35,551 nt of DNA from Candidatus Poribacteria bacterium (GTDB taxonomy: Bacteria > Poribacteria > WGA-4E > WGA-3G), in assembly GCA_021295735.1 (NCBI GenBank), contig JAGWBU010000046.1:1-35551 (forward strand), written 5' to 3'. The translations under genes and the position numbers were made by a program. Below the pieces are notes generated by a model. That model did not search any database and had not been told where the DNA came from. It saw only the letters and a program-made list of their open reading frames with translations. Below, in pieces: positions 1 through 8,136 of this stretch; the first letter of the stretch is position 1; every line of letters begins with the position of its first letter.

Positions 1-131
1 TTTCAGAAATGTAGACCTCAAATGGGTCAACAACCTCTCTTTAGAGGCTGTTTTTTATTGCCCATTTCCGTTCTACCCTACCGAATACCGTAGGCGCATT
101 CGGTGTTGATTCCCTACGGGATTTATCAAAC
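1..131. repeat. 131-bp dispersed repeat, copy 1 (upstream of cas1)
   Basis: This stretch matches positions 34222-34351 along its whole length with only scattered substitutions and one indel. It contains a small hairpin near position 14 (GACCT/GGGTC), a second hairpin followed by a T-run at 34-56, and a third palindrome at 81-103. In copy 2 the first hairpin reads GACCT/AGGTC, so the stem is kept by a paired change. The start coordinate is limited by the window edge. Function is unknown; it may be a MITE-like or REP-like unit. Confidence 0.85.
34..56 (+). terminator. Candidate rho-independent terminator
   Basis: A 5-bp stem CCTCT/AGAGG with loop CTTT is followed after three bases by six T residues. 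It would end a plus-strand transcript entering from the left and insulate cas1. It lies inside the 131-bp repeat; in the second copy near 34.25 kb the stem is weaker. The stem is short, so confidence is modest. Confidence 0.4.
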
Positions 132-183
132 TCACGTTATAAATAAACTGGGCAAAACCATAAACTCACATAGGAGGGACAAG

Positions 184-1176
184 ATGGCAATTCTCTACAT
201 CACCCAACAAGGAGCAGTTCTCCATAAATCTGGAAACCAGATCGTCGTAAAAAAAGATCGAGAAATTCTACAGGAAATCCCAATTGCTCAACTTGACGAA
301 GTTGTCATTTTCGGCAACGGACATATCACAACGCAAACGATGGGATACTTGCTCCATAAAAATATCCCGGTCTCTTTCCTTTCTACACAGGGCAAATACA
401 AAGGCAAATTACAACCACCTTATGCCAAAGATACTCTTATTCGCAAGCAGCAGTACGCTGTTGCTGAGAATCCGCTGCGGTGCCTTGCATTAGCGAAATG
501 TTTCGTCCGTGGTAAACTCATAAACGCTATCCGGTTCGCTCAACGGCAGCGCACCAAAAATGCAGATGTAAATTCGGCAATTCATTCAGCACGCCAGACC
601 TTAGAGAAGCTTGAACGAGCTGATAATTTGGAATCACTTCTTGGATACGAAGGCGTTGGTGCTGCTGCGCATTATCGCGCATTCCGGCAATTTCTGGCAC
701 ACGATTGGGGCTTTACAACCCGCCAATTTCGTCCACCGCCAGACCCAATTAACGCCATGCTTTCACTCGGTTATACACTTCTACATAATCACGTATACAC
801 ATTTATCAATGTCGTTGGATTCGATCCCTACTGTGGTTATTTTCACCAACCCAAGCATGGGCATGCCGCATTAGCCTCGGATCTGATGGAGGAATTCCGC
901 CAAATTATTGTGGATGGTTATGTCCTTACACTCGTTAATAATAACCGCATAAAACCAGCAGATTTTGAGCGGACCAACAAAGGCATTCGCTTTACGAAGA
1001 AAGCATTAGACCGATTCCTTACAGGGTATTATGGACGGATGCAACAAACATTTCAGCACCCAACCCGCAATGAAAAAACGACTTACCTTCGTTCCATTGA
1101 ACTTCAGGTTAGGCATTTGGCACGTGTGATAACGGGTGAAGACGCGGCATATAAACCTTTTCTGGTTCGCGCTTAG
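184..1176 (+). CDS. cas1: CRISPR-associated endonuclease Cas1
   Basis: Cas1 is the integrase subunit that, with Cas2, inserts spacers into CRISPR arrays. The 330-residue product starts at ATG 184, behind an AGGAGGG ribosome site at about 173-179; an upstream GTG at 103 lies in the repeat and is less likely. The N-terminal beta-rich domain opens MAILYITQQGAVLHKSG. The catalytic domain has the expected acidic-His-acidic set: E156 in GYEG, H221 in GYFHQPKHG, and E236 in DLMEEFR. Length and motifs are complete, so the enzyme looks intact. No cas2, effector gene or repeat array is visible; the next gene is on the opposite strand and unrelated. An array or cas2 could lie left of the window edge. 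The subtype cannot be assigned; the sequence resembles the Cas1 of type I/III systems. Confidence 0.93.
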   Translation: MAILYITQQGAVLHKSGNQIVVKKDREILQEIPIAQLDEVVIFGNGHITTQTMGYLLHKNIPVSFLSTQGKYKGKLQPPYAKDTLIRKQQYAVAENPLRCLALAKCFVRGKLINAIRFAQRQRTKNADVNSAIHSARQTLEKLERADNLESLLGYEGVGAAAHYRAFRQFLAHDWGFTTRQFRPPPDPINAMLSLGYTLLHNHVYTFINVVGFDPYCGYFHQPKHGHAALASDLMEEFRQIIVDGYVLTLVNNNRIKPADFERTNKGIRFTKKALDRFLTGYYGRMQQTFQHPTRNEKTTYLRSIELQVRHLARVITGEDAAYKPFLVRA

Positions 1177-1212
1177 GAAAATTTATTCCCTTTCGAATTA
1201 GAATGTCCGAGG

Positions 1213-1310
1213 CGCAGCATGCCACACGGGGAATGCCATAAGGCATTCATACCCGCCAAATGCCTCAATGGCATTTGTAGCGTTGATTTCTTGATTTGGC
1301 GCATGCTGCG
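1213..1310. repeat. Nested multi-hairpin inverted-repeat block
   Basis: A perfect 10-bp inverted repeat (CGCAGCATGC at 1213-1222, its complement at 1301-1310) encloses two further hairpins: GAATGCC/GGCATTC at 1231-1248 and CAAATGCC/GGCATTTG at 1257-1277. It lies between the convergent cas1 and Rieske genes, so it may act as a bidirectional terminator or be a REP-like unit. Just after it, AGAAATGGTATTA occurs twice (near 1340 and 1359); the same 13-mer is found inverted near 28980. Confidence 0.75.
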
Positions 1311-1367
1311 TTGATTTGGAAGAGGTATGTTATTTTATAGAAATGGTATTATATATCAGAAATGGTA

Positions 1368-1700
1368 TTATTGCGTAAATTCTGACTTTTTCAATTGTGT
1401 TTGAACTTTTATTTCCTCATCTTCTACGATAACGGGATAGGTTCTAATCCGCAGACGCGGATCAGTCTGACATTCACCTGTTTTTGTATTGTAGACGTAT
1501 CCATGAACCGGACACACAACAGTCCCGTTCCGTATCCTTCCACGACCAAGTGAACCCATCGCATGTGGACAGGTATTGTCCACAGCACAGAACTTACCTT
1601 TTTCATTCAAAATAGCGATCCGTCTTCCATTGACGGTAAAAGATTTTCCGCGTCCTTCTTTAATCGCTGACGTTTTCGTAACCGTTGTCCATTCAGACAT
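1368..1700 (-). CDS. Rieske-type [2Fe-2S] ferredoxin (NirD-like)
   Basis: A 110-residue stand-alone Rieske protein. The two metal-binding boxes are C44-P-H46 and C63-P-V-H66, spaced as in soluble Rieske ferredoxins and NirD-like small subunits. There is no signal peptide or membrane segment, so it is a cytoplasmic electron carrier for an oxygenase or reductase that is not in the window. It is the last gene of a minus-strand run; its ATG lies 5 bases after the permease stop, implying co-transcription. The partner enzyme cannot be inferred. Confidence 0.88.
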   Translation of the reverse strand: MSEWTTVTKTSAIKEGRGKSFTVNGRRIAILNEKGKFCAVDNTCPHAMGSLGRGRIRNGTVVCPVHGYVYNTKTGECQTDPRLRIRTYPVIVEDEEIKVQTQLKKSEFTQ

Positions 1701-1705
1701 AGTGT

Positions 1706-3427
1706 TTACTCCTTAACACTTCCAAGGGTAATCCCTTGCACAAATTCGCGTTGCATGGCTAAAAAGAGAATGACTATTGGCAACAACGACAGCAGCGTTC
1801 CTGCCATTAACATGCCGTAATCTTGCCGATAGATGCCAATCAGATTTGCTAAACCGATAGGTAACGTATATTTTGCTTCATCACGTAAAACGATGAGGGG
1901 CCAAAGATACCCGTTCCACGAACTCAAAAAAGAATAGATAGTCAACGCACCAAGCGCAGGTTTGATAATAGGCAAAACTATTCTATAATATATTCCGAAT
2001 TCTGAACAGCCATCAATCCGTGCAGCATCAAGCAGCTCTGATGGAATAGTAACAATAAATTGACGCATTAGAAACACACCAAACGCTCCGACAGAAAATG
2101 GGATTATAATTGCTTTGTAGCTATTAAGCCAACCGATGTCATACATCAATCCAAACAACGGCACAAGCAGTACCTGAAACGGTACCATCATGGAAGCAAG
2201 CAGGATACCGAATAGGATTGTCTTGCCGCGAAACTGATATTTCGCAAACGCATACCCACCGAGTGAACAGAAGAACAGTGTGAGTAGCGTTGACGCAGTC
2301 GCGATAAAAACACTATTGATGAAATACCGGTTATACGGCACTGCCTTCCATAAATTGCGATAGTTAGAGGTGAGTTTATTCCATACAATTGCAAGGTATG
2401 CTGGTCGGTGAATTGTTAATTGTAGGAATAACTTGTTTTCAGCGTCTGTTTCTAATGCCATATCAGGTTTAGCAGTTTCATCATTTGTCAATCCAGCCTT
2501 TGTCTCAATTTGCCGCATCGAGATGTGTGATGATTCTAACTCACCAGGGATTCCATGCAACCGCCACACACTGTTTTCCCACAAAGCAGTGTCCAAGACA
2601 TAAGGTTGTGTAGATTTATAGGTGGTAGCATCTACAGAGATGGCTAAAGAGAGTTGATGATAAGATGCATCTCCACGGACAGGAAGTATGATCCGACGAA
2701 TTTGGTTTACAGGAACAGGAGAAGAAATCGTAGTTGTCAATTGTACATTGCTTTCGTCTTGGAAGTCGTAGGATAGCGCGGCAATTGGTTCTGGAATTAC
2801 AAACTCGTGAATCTGCTGTAATGTGTCTGAATCTGCATCCCACTTTACAGATTCAACCTCCATTCGGTTGAATTCTATATCTTCTATTTCAATAGTGCCT
2901 AAGTTAACCTGTCGGTAGACTGAATTCAAGATCGTTTCGATGGTTTCAGGGATAATAGAACTCTCTACTGCCTTGACAATAGATTCTGTTGTGCCACTCC
3001 ACACTTCAGTCGGTAGTGTTGCAACATGCTGCTGCCAAACGCCTTTTGTCATCTCGATTTTCATATCCTCAGATATTACAGAAGACACAAGCCGCGGATT
3101 TATCGCAATATGTTCCTGCACATTTACCCAAATTACTTGTTCTAACTCAGGTTGCAGTGTCTCCCAGGTCTCAGGATCAACTGAAGGAGGTTTTTTAATT
3201 TTTGGATAGGCATCGGTGACGATATAGGGTGAGGATGTGATACGCGGTGGAAGTTTGGGAAACCACCGAATTGGCACTGAAAAGACTTCATCGGCTGTCT
3301 TGAAAGATGAACTTAATAACCATAAAAGTGGCACCATCGTGCAGAAAGCAGCAGCAACGAGAAGTGGATATCCGATACCGATGAAGATTTTTCTTTGAAC
3401 ATGTCGGTGTTTATTGCTTCGGTTCAT
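1706..3427 (-). CDS. MalG-type ABC transporter permease with large inserted domain
   Basis: The C-terminal half (about residues 350-573) is a typical carbohydrate ABC permease of the MalG/LacG type, with several membrane spans and the ATPase-docking EAA loop at about 464-490 (ELLDAARIDGCSEFG). The N-terminus (residues 1-45) supplies the usual first span, ending LLWLLSSSFKTADEV. Between them lie roughly 290 residues without obvious membrane spans, where family members have a short loop. That segment should be periplasmic; I recognise no domain in it. Usual family length is 270-300 residues; this protein has 573. The start overlaps the end of the MoxR gene by 17 bp, suggesting translational coupling. 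No MalF partner, solute-binding protein or ATPase gene is visible. The frame is continuous, so the insertion is not an assembly join between frames. Confidence 0.88.
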   Translation of the reverse strand: MNRSNKHRHVQRKIFIGIGYPLLVAAAFCTMVPLLWLLSSSFKTADEVFSVPIRWFPKLPPRITSSPYIVTDAYPKIKKPPSVDPETWETLQPELEQVIWVNVQEHIAINPRLVSSVISEDMKIEMTKGVWQQHVATLPTEVWSGTTESIVKAVESSIIPETIETILNSVYRQVNLGTIEIEDIEFNRMEVESVKWDADSDTLQQIHEFVIPEPIAALSYDFQDESNVQLTTTISSPVPVNQIRRIILPVRGDASYHQLSLAISVDATTYKSTQPYVLDTALWENSVWRLHGIPGELESSHISMRQIETKAGLTNDETAKPDMALETDAENKLFLQLTIHRPAYLAIVWNKLTSNYRNLWKAVPYNRYFINSVFIATASTLLTLFFCSLGGYAFAKYQFRGKTILFGILLASMMVPFQVLLVPLFGLMYDIGWLNSYKAIIIPFSVGAFGVFLMRQFIVTIPSELLDAARIDGCSEFGIYYRIVLPIIKPALGALTIYSFLSSWNGYLWPLIVLRDEAKYTLPIGLANLIGIYRQDYGMLMAGTLLSLLPIVILFLAMQREFVQGITLGSVKE

Positions 3428-4304
3428 TTGTTTGTTTATCTATTTCGCTTAACTCCACACCACTGGCACGTTGAATGTCATCTTGATATTTAAAAACACA
3501 TCCGAGAGTTTCAGCAACAATATCTTGATCTAATTGTGTTTTGCCAAGAGCTAAAATCGCTAAACCCCAATCCAATGTTTCTGCAATTCCCGGTTTTTTA
3601 TAGAAGTCACCTTCCCGCCAAAGTTGCATCATCTGACACAGCTGCTGTGCAAGGTGTTCATTGATCTGTGGCAGTTTTGTCTGTACAATCGCCAATTCCT
3701 TCTCTACAGTCGGATAATCTATCCATTGATAAAGGCACCGTCGTTTGAGTGCTTCATGCACCTCCCGTGTTCGATTTGAGGTTAACACAACGTAGGGGAT
3801 CTGTCTGGCACGGATCGTACCAATTTCAGGTATTGTAATTTGGAAATCAGACAAAATTTCAAGTAGAAATGCCTCAAATTCGCTATCGCTCCGATCAACT
3901 TCGTCAATAAGCAAGACAGGTGGGACATCTCCGTTGCCTTGGATCGCTTCAAGCAGGGGTCGTTTGAGTAAAAATGTTTCGGAAAATATATCCGTTCCGA
4001 TCTCTTTTTTGTCGCGTCCCTGTGCTTCATCTATACGGAGTTGCAAAATCTGTCGGGTGTAGTTCCATTCATACAGTGCGCTATTCACATCCAAGCCTTC
4101 ATAACACTGCAAGCGAATTAATTTTGCTCTTGTGGCATCTGCAAGGACTTTGGCAACCTCGGTTTTGCCAACACCCGGTTCACCTTCTAAAAAGATAGGT
4201 TTTTTGAGGTGATGTGCAAGATAGAGCGTTGTTGCTAAACCCTTATCTGCGATGTAAGCCTGTTTTTCACATAAAGCCTGAACGTTTTCAATTGATTCAA
4301 ACAT
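3411..4304 (-). CDS. MoxR-family AAA+ ATPase (CoxD-like)
   Basis: A 297-residue AAA+ ATPase. Walker A is GEPGVGKT at 41-48, Walker B is LLIDEVDRSD at about 131-140, and an arginine-rich stretch EALKRRCLYQW follows the sensor region. MoxR proteins remodel or mature partner proteins; the CoxD branch works in aerobic CO dehydrogenase/xanthine-dehydrogenase-type molybdenum hydroxylase maturation. A MocA-type nucleotidyltransferase lies directly upstream, as in such clusters, but no hydroxylase subunits and no VWA partner (CoxE) are present here. The gene starts 25 bases after the nucleotidyltransferase stop and its end overlaps the permease start. MoxR family is firm; the CoxD subgroup is inference. 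Confidence 0.88.
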   Translation of the reverse strand: MFESIENVQALCEKQAYIADKGLATTLYLAHHLKKPIFLEGEPGVGKTEVAKVLADATRAKLIRLQCYEGLDVNSALYEWNYTRQILQLRIDEAQGRDKKEIGTDIFSETFLLKRPLLEAIQGNGDVPPVLLIDEVDRSDSEFEAFLLEILSDFQITIPEIGTIRARQIPYVVLTSNRTREVHEALKRRCLYQWIDYPTVEKELAIVQTKLPQINEHLAQQLCQMMQLWREGDFYKKPGIAETLDWGLAILALGKTQLDQDIVAETLGCVFKYQDDIQRASGVELSEIDKQTNEPKQ

Positions 4305-4329
4305 AATATAGAATTAGAAACCACATATC

Positions 4330-4968
4330 CTATAAATTATTGATTTTTTTAATGGCACGTTCATAATCTTCTCGGTAATCAATATCCCGCAGCACATCAT
4401 CGGTGTTAACAGGGACGTAGTGAATATCATCACTATGGGATTTAAACAAGGAACGGACTCCACCGCTCTCCGCACCTAATGCTAAAATATCATCAGCATA
4501 TCCATGATGAAAAATGACAGGATGCCCACGTTGATAATTATAGCTCGGCAAAACAATGCCTTTATCTGTTTGTCCGTAAGCGTCAATTACCTCATCAATC
4601 AGTGTAGATGTAATAAAAGGTTGGTCAACCAACATGAGTGAAAATGCATCTCTATTAGATTTATTCCTTGCATTTTCAAAGTCGATCGACCGGATCCCCG
4701 CCTGTGCTGAAGTTAACATACCTTCACGATAATCAGGATTAAAAACGATTTTAACCGGACGCTCCACTAATAAATCTTGAATTTGCTCGGCACAATGTCC
4801 AACAACAACGATGACTTCACTATACTTAGCATCAAGCATATTATCAACCACAGTTTCAACGATTGTGCTTTTGCCAAAAGGAAGCAATTGTTTCGGTTGT
4901 CTCATCCTTGTAGATAGACCCGCGGCAAGCAGTATTCCTGAAATAAACGGTAAAGGCGTTTCCATCAT
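4330..4968 (-). CDS. MocA/MobA-like nucleotidyltransferase
   Basis: A 212-residue NTP transferase. The nucleotide-binding signature LLAAGLSTRMRQPKQLLPFG spans about residues 13-32, the metal-binding LVDQPF sits at 113-118, and RGHPV is present near residue 147. These are the hallmarks of the MocA/MobA group, which attach CMP or GMP to molybdopterin. MocA serves xanthine-dehydrogenase-type enzymes, agreeing with the CoxD-like ATPase next door. Two adjacent ATG codons could start it. It begins 3 bases after the stop of the acylphosphatase fusion gene. A sugar- or other NTP-transferase role cannot be excluded. Confidence 0.85.
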   Translation of the reverse strand: MMETPLPFISGILLAAGLSTRMRQPKQLLPFGKSTIVETVVDNMLDAKYSEVIVVVGHCAEQIQDLLVERPVKIVFNPDYREGMLTSAQAGIRSIDFENARNKSNRDAFSLMLVDQPFITSTLIDEVIDAYGQTDKGIVLPSYNYQRGHPVIFHHGYADDILALGAESGGVRSLFKSHSDDIHYVPVNTDDVLRDIDYREDYERAIKKINNL

Positions 4969-4971
4969 AAC

Positions 4972-5931
4972 TCAATACCGGATGCCAAAAGTTTTATATT
5001 CACCGGTGAAGGCGCGTTCCTCAATTTTGATGTCGTCAACCTTTGAAGCGCGGGGACCTTGCCATAGTTTTTTCACCAATGCGTCTAACAGCACTTTTTC
5101 ACCTTCCGCGACAACCTCAACCTTACCATTGGCTAAATTCTTGGCATAGCCGTTGATTCCGATTTGTTTGGCGTTCCTTTGGGTGAAATTACGGAAACCA
5201 ACTCCTTGCACCTTACCGCTAATTAACACATATAGCTGTATTTTTCGGTTGACCTCAATCGTCAGTTTGACAGCGGTACCAAGTTCTGGCAATAAGTCGT
5301 CATTCTTTTTGTACAAATTCTCTTCTTCTGATTCAGGTAAAGGGTTAATAAACAACGTGCTCGGATCAGCATGGTTAAGGGCAGCAATGTCGTTGCTCGA
5401 AAATGCCAACGGAATCATTGCGTCTTCATCCTCGCCATCAAGATCATACACCATCCGTGAACCTGTGTACATCCAAGCGACATGTTTCATAGGTTTCTTA
5501 GTTTTTACATTATATAATAGGTCTTCACCGCGTACTTTTTTTGTTTCTTTACCATTTGTCCATTCAACATTGATGATAACAGTAGGGCCCTTAGCAGGAA
5601 TCTTCTCCTCTGTTTCCATGTCTTGGTCAACAGGATTTCCGGGCTTAACACCGAGTTTATTCATCGCTTCGTAAATTTCTTTCGCAGTTGCATCAATAAC
5701 GATGATACTTTCGTATTTCTTACCATTAGGTCCACAAAACAGATACTCAACTGCTCCTTTCAGATGTGAATCGTATTCACCAAGTGCCTTGGATATTTGT
5801 CCCTTCAAAACGATTTTCTTTTCTTTTTCCATAATCTGAAGATGACCATCTGTCCAAGCGATGTTAGATATAGTCAAAACGCACAAACCTAAGCAAACAA
5901 TTACCGCAGTTATATAACACAAAAATTTCAT
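4972..5931 (-). CDS. Exported YdjY-like protein fused to acylphosphatase
   Basis: 319 residues. The N-terminus (about 1-26) is a signal peptide or membrane anchor. Residues about 30-215 resemble the YdjY-like secreted domain seen in planctomycetes and relatives; this assignment is tentative. Residues about 231-319 are a complete acylphosphatase: ISGKVQGVGFRNFT carries the catalytic Arg (R247) and GYAKNLANG the catalytic Asn (N265). Acylphosphatases hydrolyse carboxyl-phosphate bonds and are normally small (~90-residue) cytosolic enzymes, so a fused exported form is odd. The gene lies 35 bases downstream of the DUF481 gene and 3 bases upstream of the nucleotidyltransferase gene, all on the same strand. 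Confidence 0.85.
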   Translation of the reverse strand: MKFLCYITAVIVCLGLCVLTISNIAWTDGHLQIMEKEKKIVLKGQISKALGEYDSHLKGAVEYLFCGPNGKKYESIIVIDATAKEIYEAMNKLGVKPGNPVDQDMETEEKIPAKGPTVIINVEWTNGKETKKVRGEDLLYNVKTKKPMKHVAWMYTGSRMVYDLDGEDEDAMIPLAFSSNDIAALNHADPSTLFINPLPESEEENLYKKNDDLLPELGTAVKLTIEVNRKIQLYVLISGKVQGVGFRNFTQRNAKQIGINGYAKNLANGKVEVVAEGEKVLLDALVKKLWQGPRASKVDDIKIEERAFTGEYKTFGIRY

Positions 5932-5966
5932 GAGAAAACTCCTCCAATGTATTCAGTCAGTGTCTT

Positions 5967-6761
5967 TTAGAAAGTATAACTTAACCCGTTAAAAATTTCC
6001 ATATCATGTTTTTGGATTCCAGCAGGTGGTTCGTTATCATAGCGGAAATTCACGCGAAATGGAAATGACAATTTCGTTGTCAGGCGGAACAAAACGCTTC
6101 CCTCAAACAAAATACGATAATCTGCTACATGCCTCACATGTACCTGATAATATGCTGTCGCGCTTGTGGAAATACGTTCATCCAGCTGCACTGTCCAATT
6201 AATGTAGTTGGTTGAACGGACAATTCGGGTTGTAACTTCTCCTTCTATTTTGTCATTAATACGTTCGTGTTCCCACATTGCTCCAGTGCCTAAATAGAGG
6301 TTAAATCGTGATTGAGGTGAACGTACAGCGAAGCGGACCCCACCGCCTAATAAACTACGGTCGTTTAGCAGAATTGATTCATTATATTGTTTCTGTACAA
6401 AGGATTCAATCAAGATATGATCTGTAAAATTTCGGATAATACGCCCGTGGACCATACCTTTGTTCGTGAAAAATATACCGTTTTTTCTGCCTTGTTGAAG
6501 ACTACCGAAAATGAAACCGTGATATGTTTTGGACAGGTAGTCGGAACGGAAGCGAGTTCTCAAGGTGAGTAGTTCAGTATTCCCGCTGCGATAGGCTATA
6601 TCAAGGTTGATGCTGTTATACCATCCCGGATTCATCTGCATCTTTTTCATCGTTTCGCCAGTGAATACATTAACTTGCGCTACGACAGGGATGCAGGCGG
6701 GTAAAAAAAGAGATATGAAAACAGCATGAAAAATAATACGAGTGTGTGAATATTTTGTCAT
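5967..6761 (-). CDS. DUF481 family outer-membrane protein
   Basis: A 264-residue protein with an N-terminal signal peptide (hydrophobic core about 9-24, ending PVVAQ). The rest alternates polar and hydrophobic residues as in an outer-membrane beta-barrel, with NPGWYNSINLDIAYRSGNTE near the start of the barrel, typical of DUF481 (YdiY-like) proteins, and a C-terminal LSYTF ending in Phe, the usual signal for barrel assembly. It is the first gene of the minus-strand run and is divergent from the nucleoside hydrolase gene across a palindrome-containing spacer. The specific role is unknown. Confidence 0.8.
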   Translation of the reverse strand: MTKYSHTRIIFHAVFISLFLPACIPVVAQVNVFTGETMKKMQMNPGWYNSINLDIAYRSGNTELLTLRTRFRSDYLSKTYHGFIFGSLQQGRKNGIFFTNKGMVHGRIIRNFTDHILIESFVQKQYNESILLNDRSLLGGGVRFAVRSPQSRFNLYLGTGAMWEHERINDKIEGEVTTRIVRSTNYINWTVQLDERISTSATAYYQVHVRHVADYRILFEGSVLFRLTTKLSFPFRVNFRYDNEPPAGIQKHDMEIFNGLSYTF

Positions 6762-6778
6762 TAACTTTGCCCTTTCTT

Positions 6779-6832
6779 TTGTAGGAGGGCTTTGTAAGCC
6801 CGATTAATCGGAGTTGAAAACCCCTCCTACAA
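6779..6832. repeat. Cruciform-type palindromic repeat
   Basis: An outer perfect 11-bp inverted repeat (TTGTAGGAGGG at 6779-6789, complement at 6822-6832) encloses GGGCT/AGCCC and the palindrome CGATTAATCG. Related units occur near 8190 (inverted), 18431 (inverted), 23124, 25383 and 31925 (inverted). It lies between divergent genes. Confidence 0.8.
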
Positions 6833-6885
6833 GAGAGAAGGAGTATTCATGCCAAAAATTTTACACACCCAAAAAATACTGGAAA

Positions 6886-6915
6886 TTGGACAAATATGTT
6901 CTTTAGATGTAAAAT
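6886..6915 (+). promoter_or_regulatory. Candidate sigma70-like promoter for nucleoside hydrolase
   Basis: TTGGAC at 6886-6891 and TAAAAT at 6910-6915 are separated by 18 bp, matching a -35/-10 pair about 40 bases upstream of the ATG at 6957. Pattern match only. Confidence 0.4.
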
Positions 6916-6956
6916 AGTAAAGACTTTTTAGCATATCAAAAGACGGAATTTAAACA

Positions 6957-7922
6957 ATGCATCGAATACTAATAGATACAGACCCTGGTGTAGACGACGC
7001 GCTTGCGATTCTCCTCGCCATGAAATCACCGGAATTACAGGTAGAGGCAATAACTACCGTTAGTGGAAATGTGCACGTTGAACAAGCAACGCAGAACTTA
7101 TTGACGATTTTAAGTTTACTTGAATTGACTGAATATCCTATTGTCGCAAAAGGTGAGGCCCAACCGCTTGTTAAACCACTTGTAATGGCAGAACACGTGC
7201 ACGGTGAAGATGGATTAGGCAATATCAGCAAGCTGCGCAATCCTGATGGAAGTCCGCGTTATCCATTAGCAAACTGTGAAATTTCAACGATCTCTGGTGT
7301 TGACTTAATCCTTGAGACGGTAGATCGTTTTCCTGACGAATTGGTTGTTGTTGCTTTGGGTCCCTTAACAAATATCTCAAGAGCAATCCAAAAAGACGCA
7401 GAATGTATGCAGAGGCTTCGGAGCATCGTCTTGATGGGTGGTGTATTTAGCGAATATGGCAATGTTACCACAACTGCAGAATTCAATGTCTTTGTTGATC
7501 CACACGCAGCACATGAAGTGTTCAATTCCGGTATGCCTGTTCACATCGCACCATTGGATGTAACCCATCAGGTTAGGTTAACTAGTGAACGACTTGATGC
7601 TGAAATTGAAGGGCGAAGCGATAAAATTTCCTGTTTTCTTAAAGAATCGACACAACCTTGCATGGAATTTTATCGTGAACACGTCGGTTTCTACGGGTTG
7701 CATATCCACGATGCATTACCTATCGGCATGTTGACACATCCAGGCTTTTTTGAGAGCGTTGAAGCGTATGTGCAAGTTGAAACCGAAGGCAATTTGACGA
7801 GTGGCATGACCGTTGCTGACCTGCGGCGTGACCGTCATAATTCAGTGCCGAACGCAAGTGTCTGTATAAAGGTTGATGCAGATGCGTTTTTAGACCATTT
7901 TTTTGAACGGGTACTCTCGTAA
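6957..7922 (+). CDS. Inosine/uridine-preferring nucleoside hydrolase
   Basis: A 321-residue member of the IU-nucleoside hydrolase family, which cleaves the N-glycosidic bond of ribonucleosides to base and ribose. The N-terminus ILIDTDPGVDDALAI has the calcium-binding aspartate cluster (D9, D13, D14). EDGLGNI near residue 82, ALGPLTNIS near 140, MGGVF near 160 and the late HDALP motif near residue 256 are all family hallmarks. Full length for the family and no signal peptide, so it is cytoplasmic. A weak GGA-type ribosome site lies about 10 bases before the ATG. It is transcribed alone; the next gene is convergent. Confidence 0.93.
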   Translation: MHRILIDTDPGVDDALAILLAMKSPELQVEAITTVSGNVHVEQATQNLLTILSLLELTEYPIVAKGEAQPLVKPLVMAEHVHGEDGLGNISKLRNPDGSPRYPLANCEISTISGVDLILETVDRFPDELVVVALGPLTNISRAIQKDAECMQRLRSIVLMGGVFSEYGNVTTTAEFNVFVDPHAAHEVFNSGMPVHIAPLDVTHQVRLTSERLDAEIEGRSDKISCFLKESTQPCMEFYREHVGFYGLHIHDALPIGMLTHPGFFESVEAYVQVETEGNLTSGMTVADLRRDRHNSVPNASVCIKVDADAFLDHFFERVLS

Positions 7923-7963
7923 TCAAATCTATAATCCAAAACGTCATTTCGGATTTGTAGCAC

Positions 7964-8090
7964 TTGTAGTCGCGCAATTCATTGCGCCTCTTTTGGAATT
8001 TTCTGGGTTTCACCGCTGCTACCCCATAGGTGCTACCCCATAGGTGCTAACTTAAGAAAAAACGCGTTTGTAATCTCGCAATTCATTGCC
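7964..8090. repeat. Two copies of the GCGCAATTCATTGCGC-type repeat
   Basis: GTAGTCGCGCAATTCATTGC occurs at about 7967-7986 within TTGTAG...GCCTCTT, and a variant preceded by AAAAAACGCGTTTG occurs at 8057-8090. The second matches 29014-29047 almost exactly. The core GCGCAAT/ATTGCGC is a palindrome. Between the copies, GTGCTACCCCATAG is duplicated in tandem near 8025-8045. No gene is evident in 7923-8411. Confidence 0.7.
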
Positions 8091-8136
8091 AAATCAATGC
8101 CAAATTCACGTATGGTTTTTTGCACCTCTTACATTC

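Noticed and set aside
1..183. CRISPR array or leader upstream of cas1
   Set aside because: Only one copy of each short palindrome is present and there is no repeat-spacer periodicity; the 131-bp block recurs 34 kb away, unlike an array.
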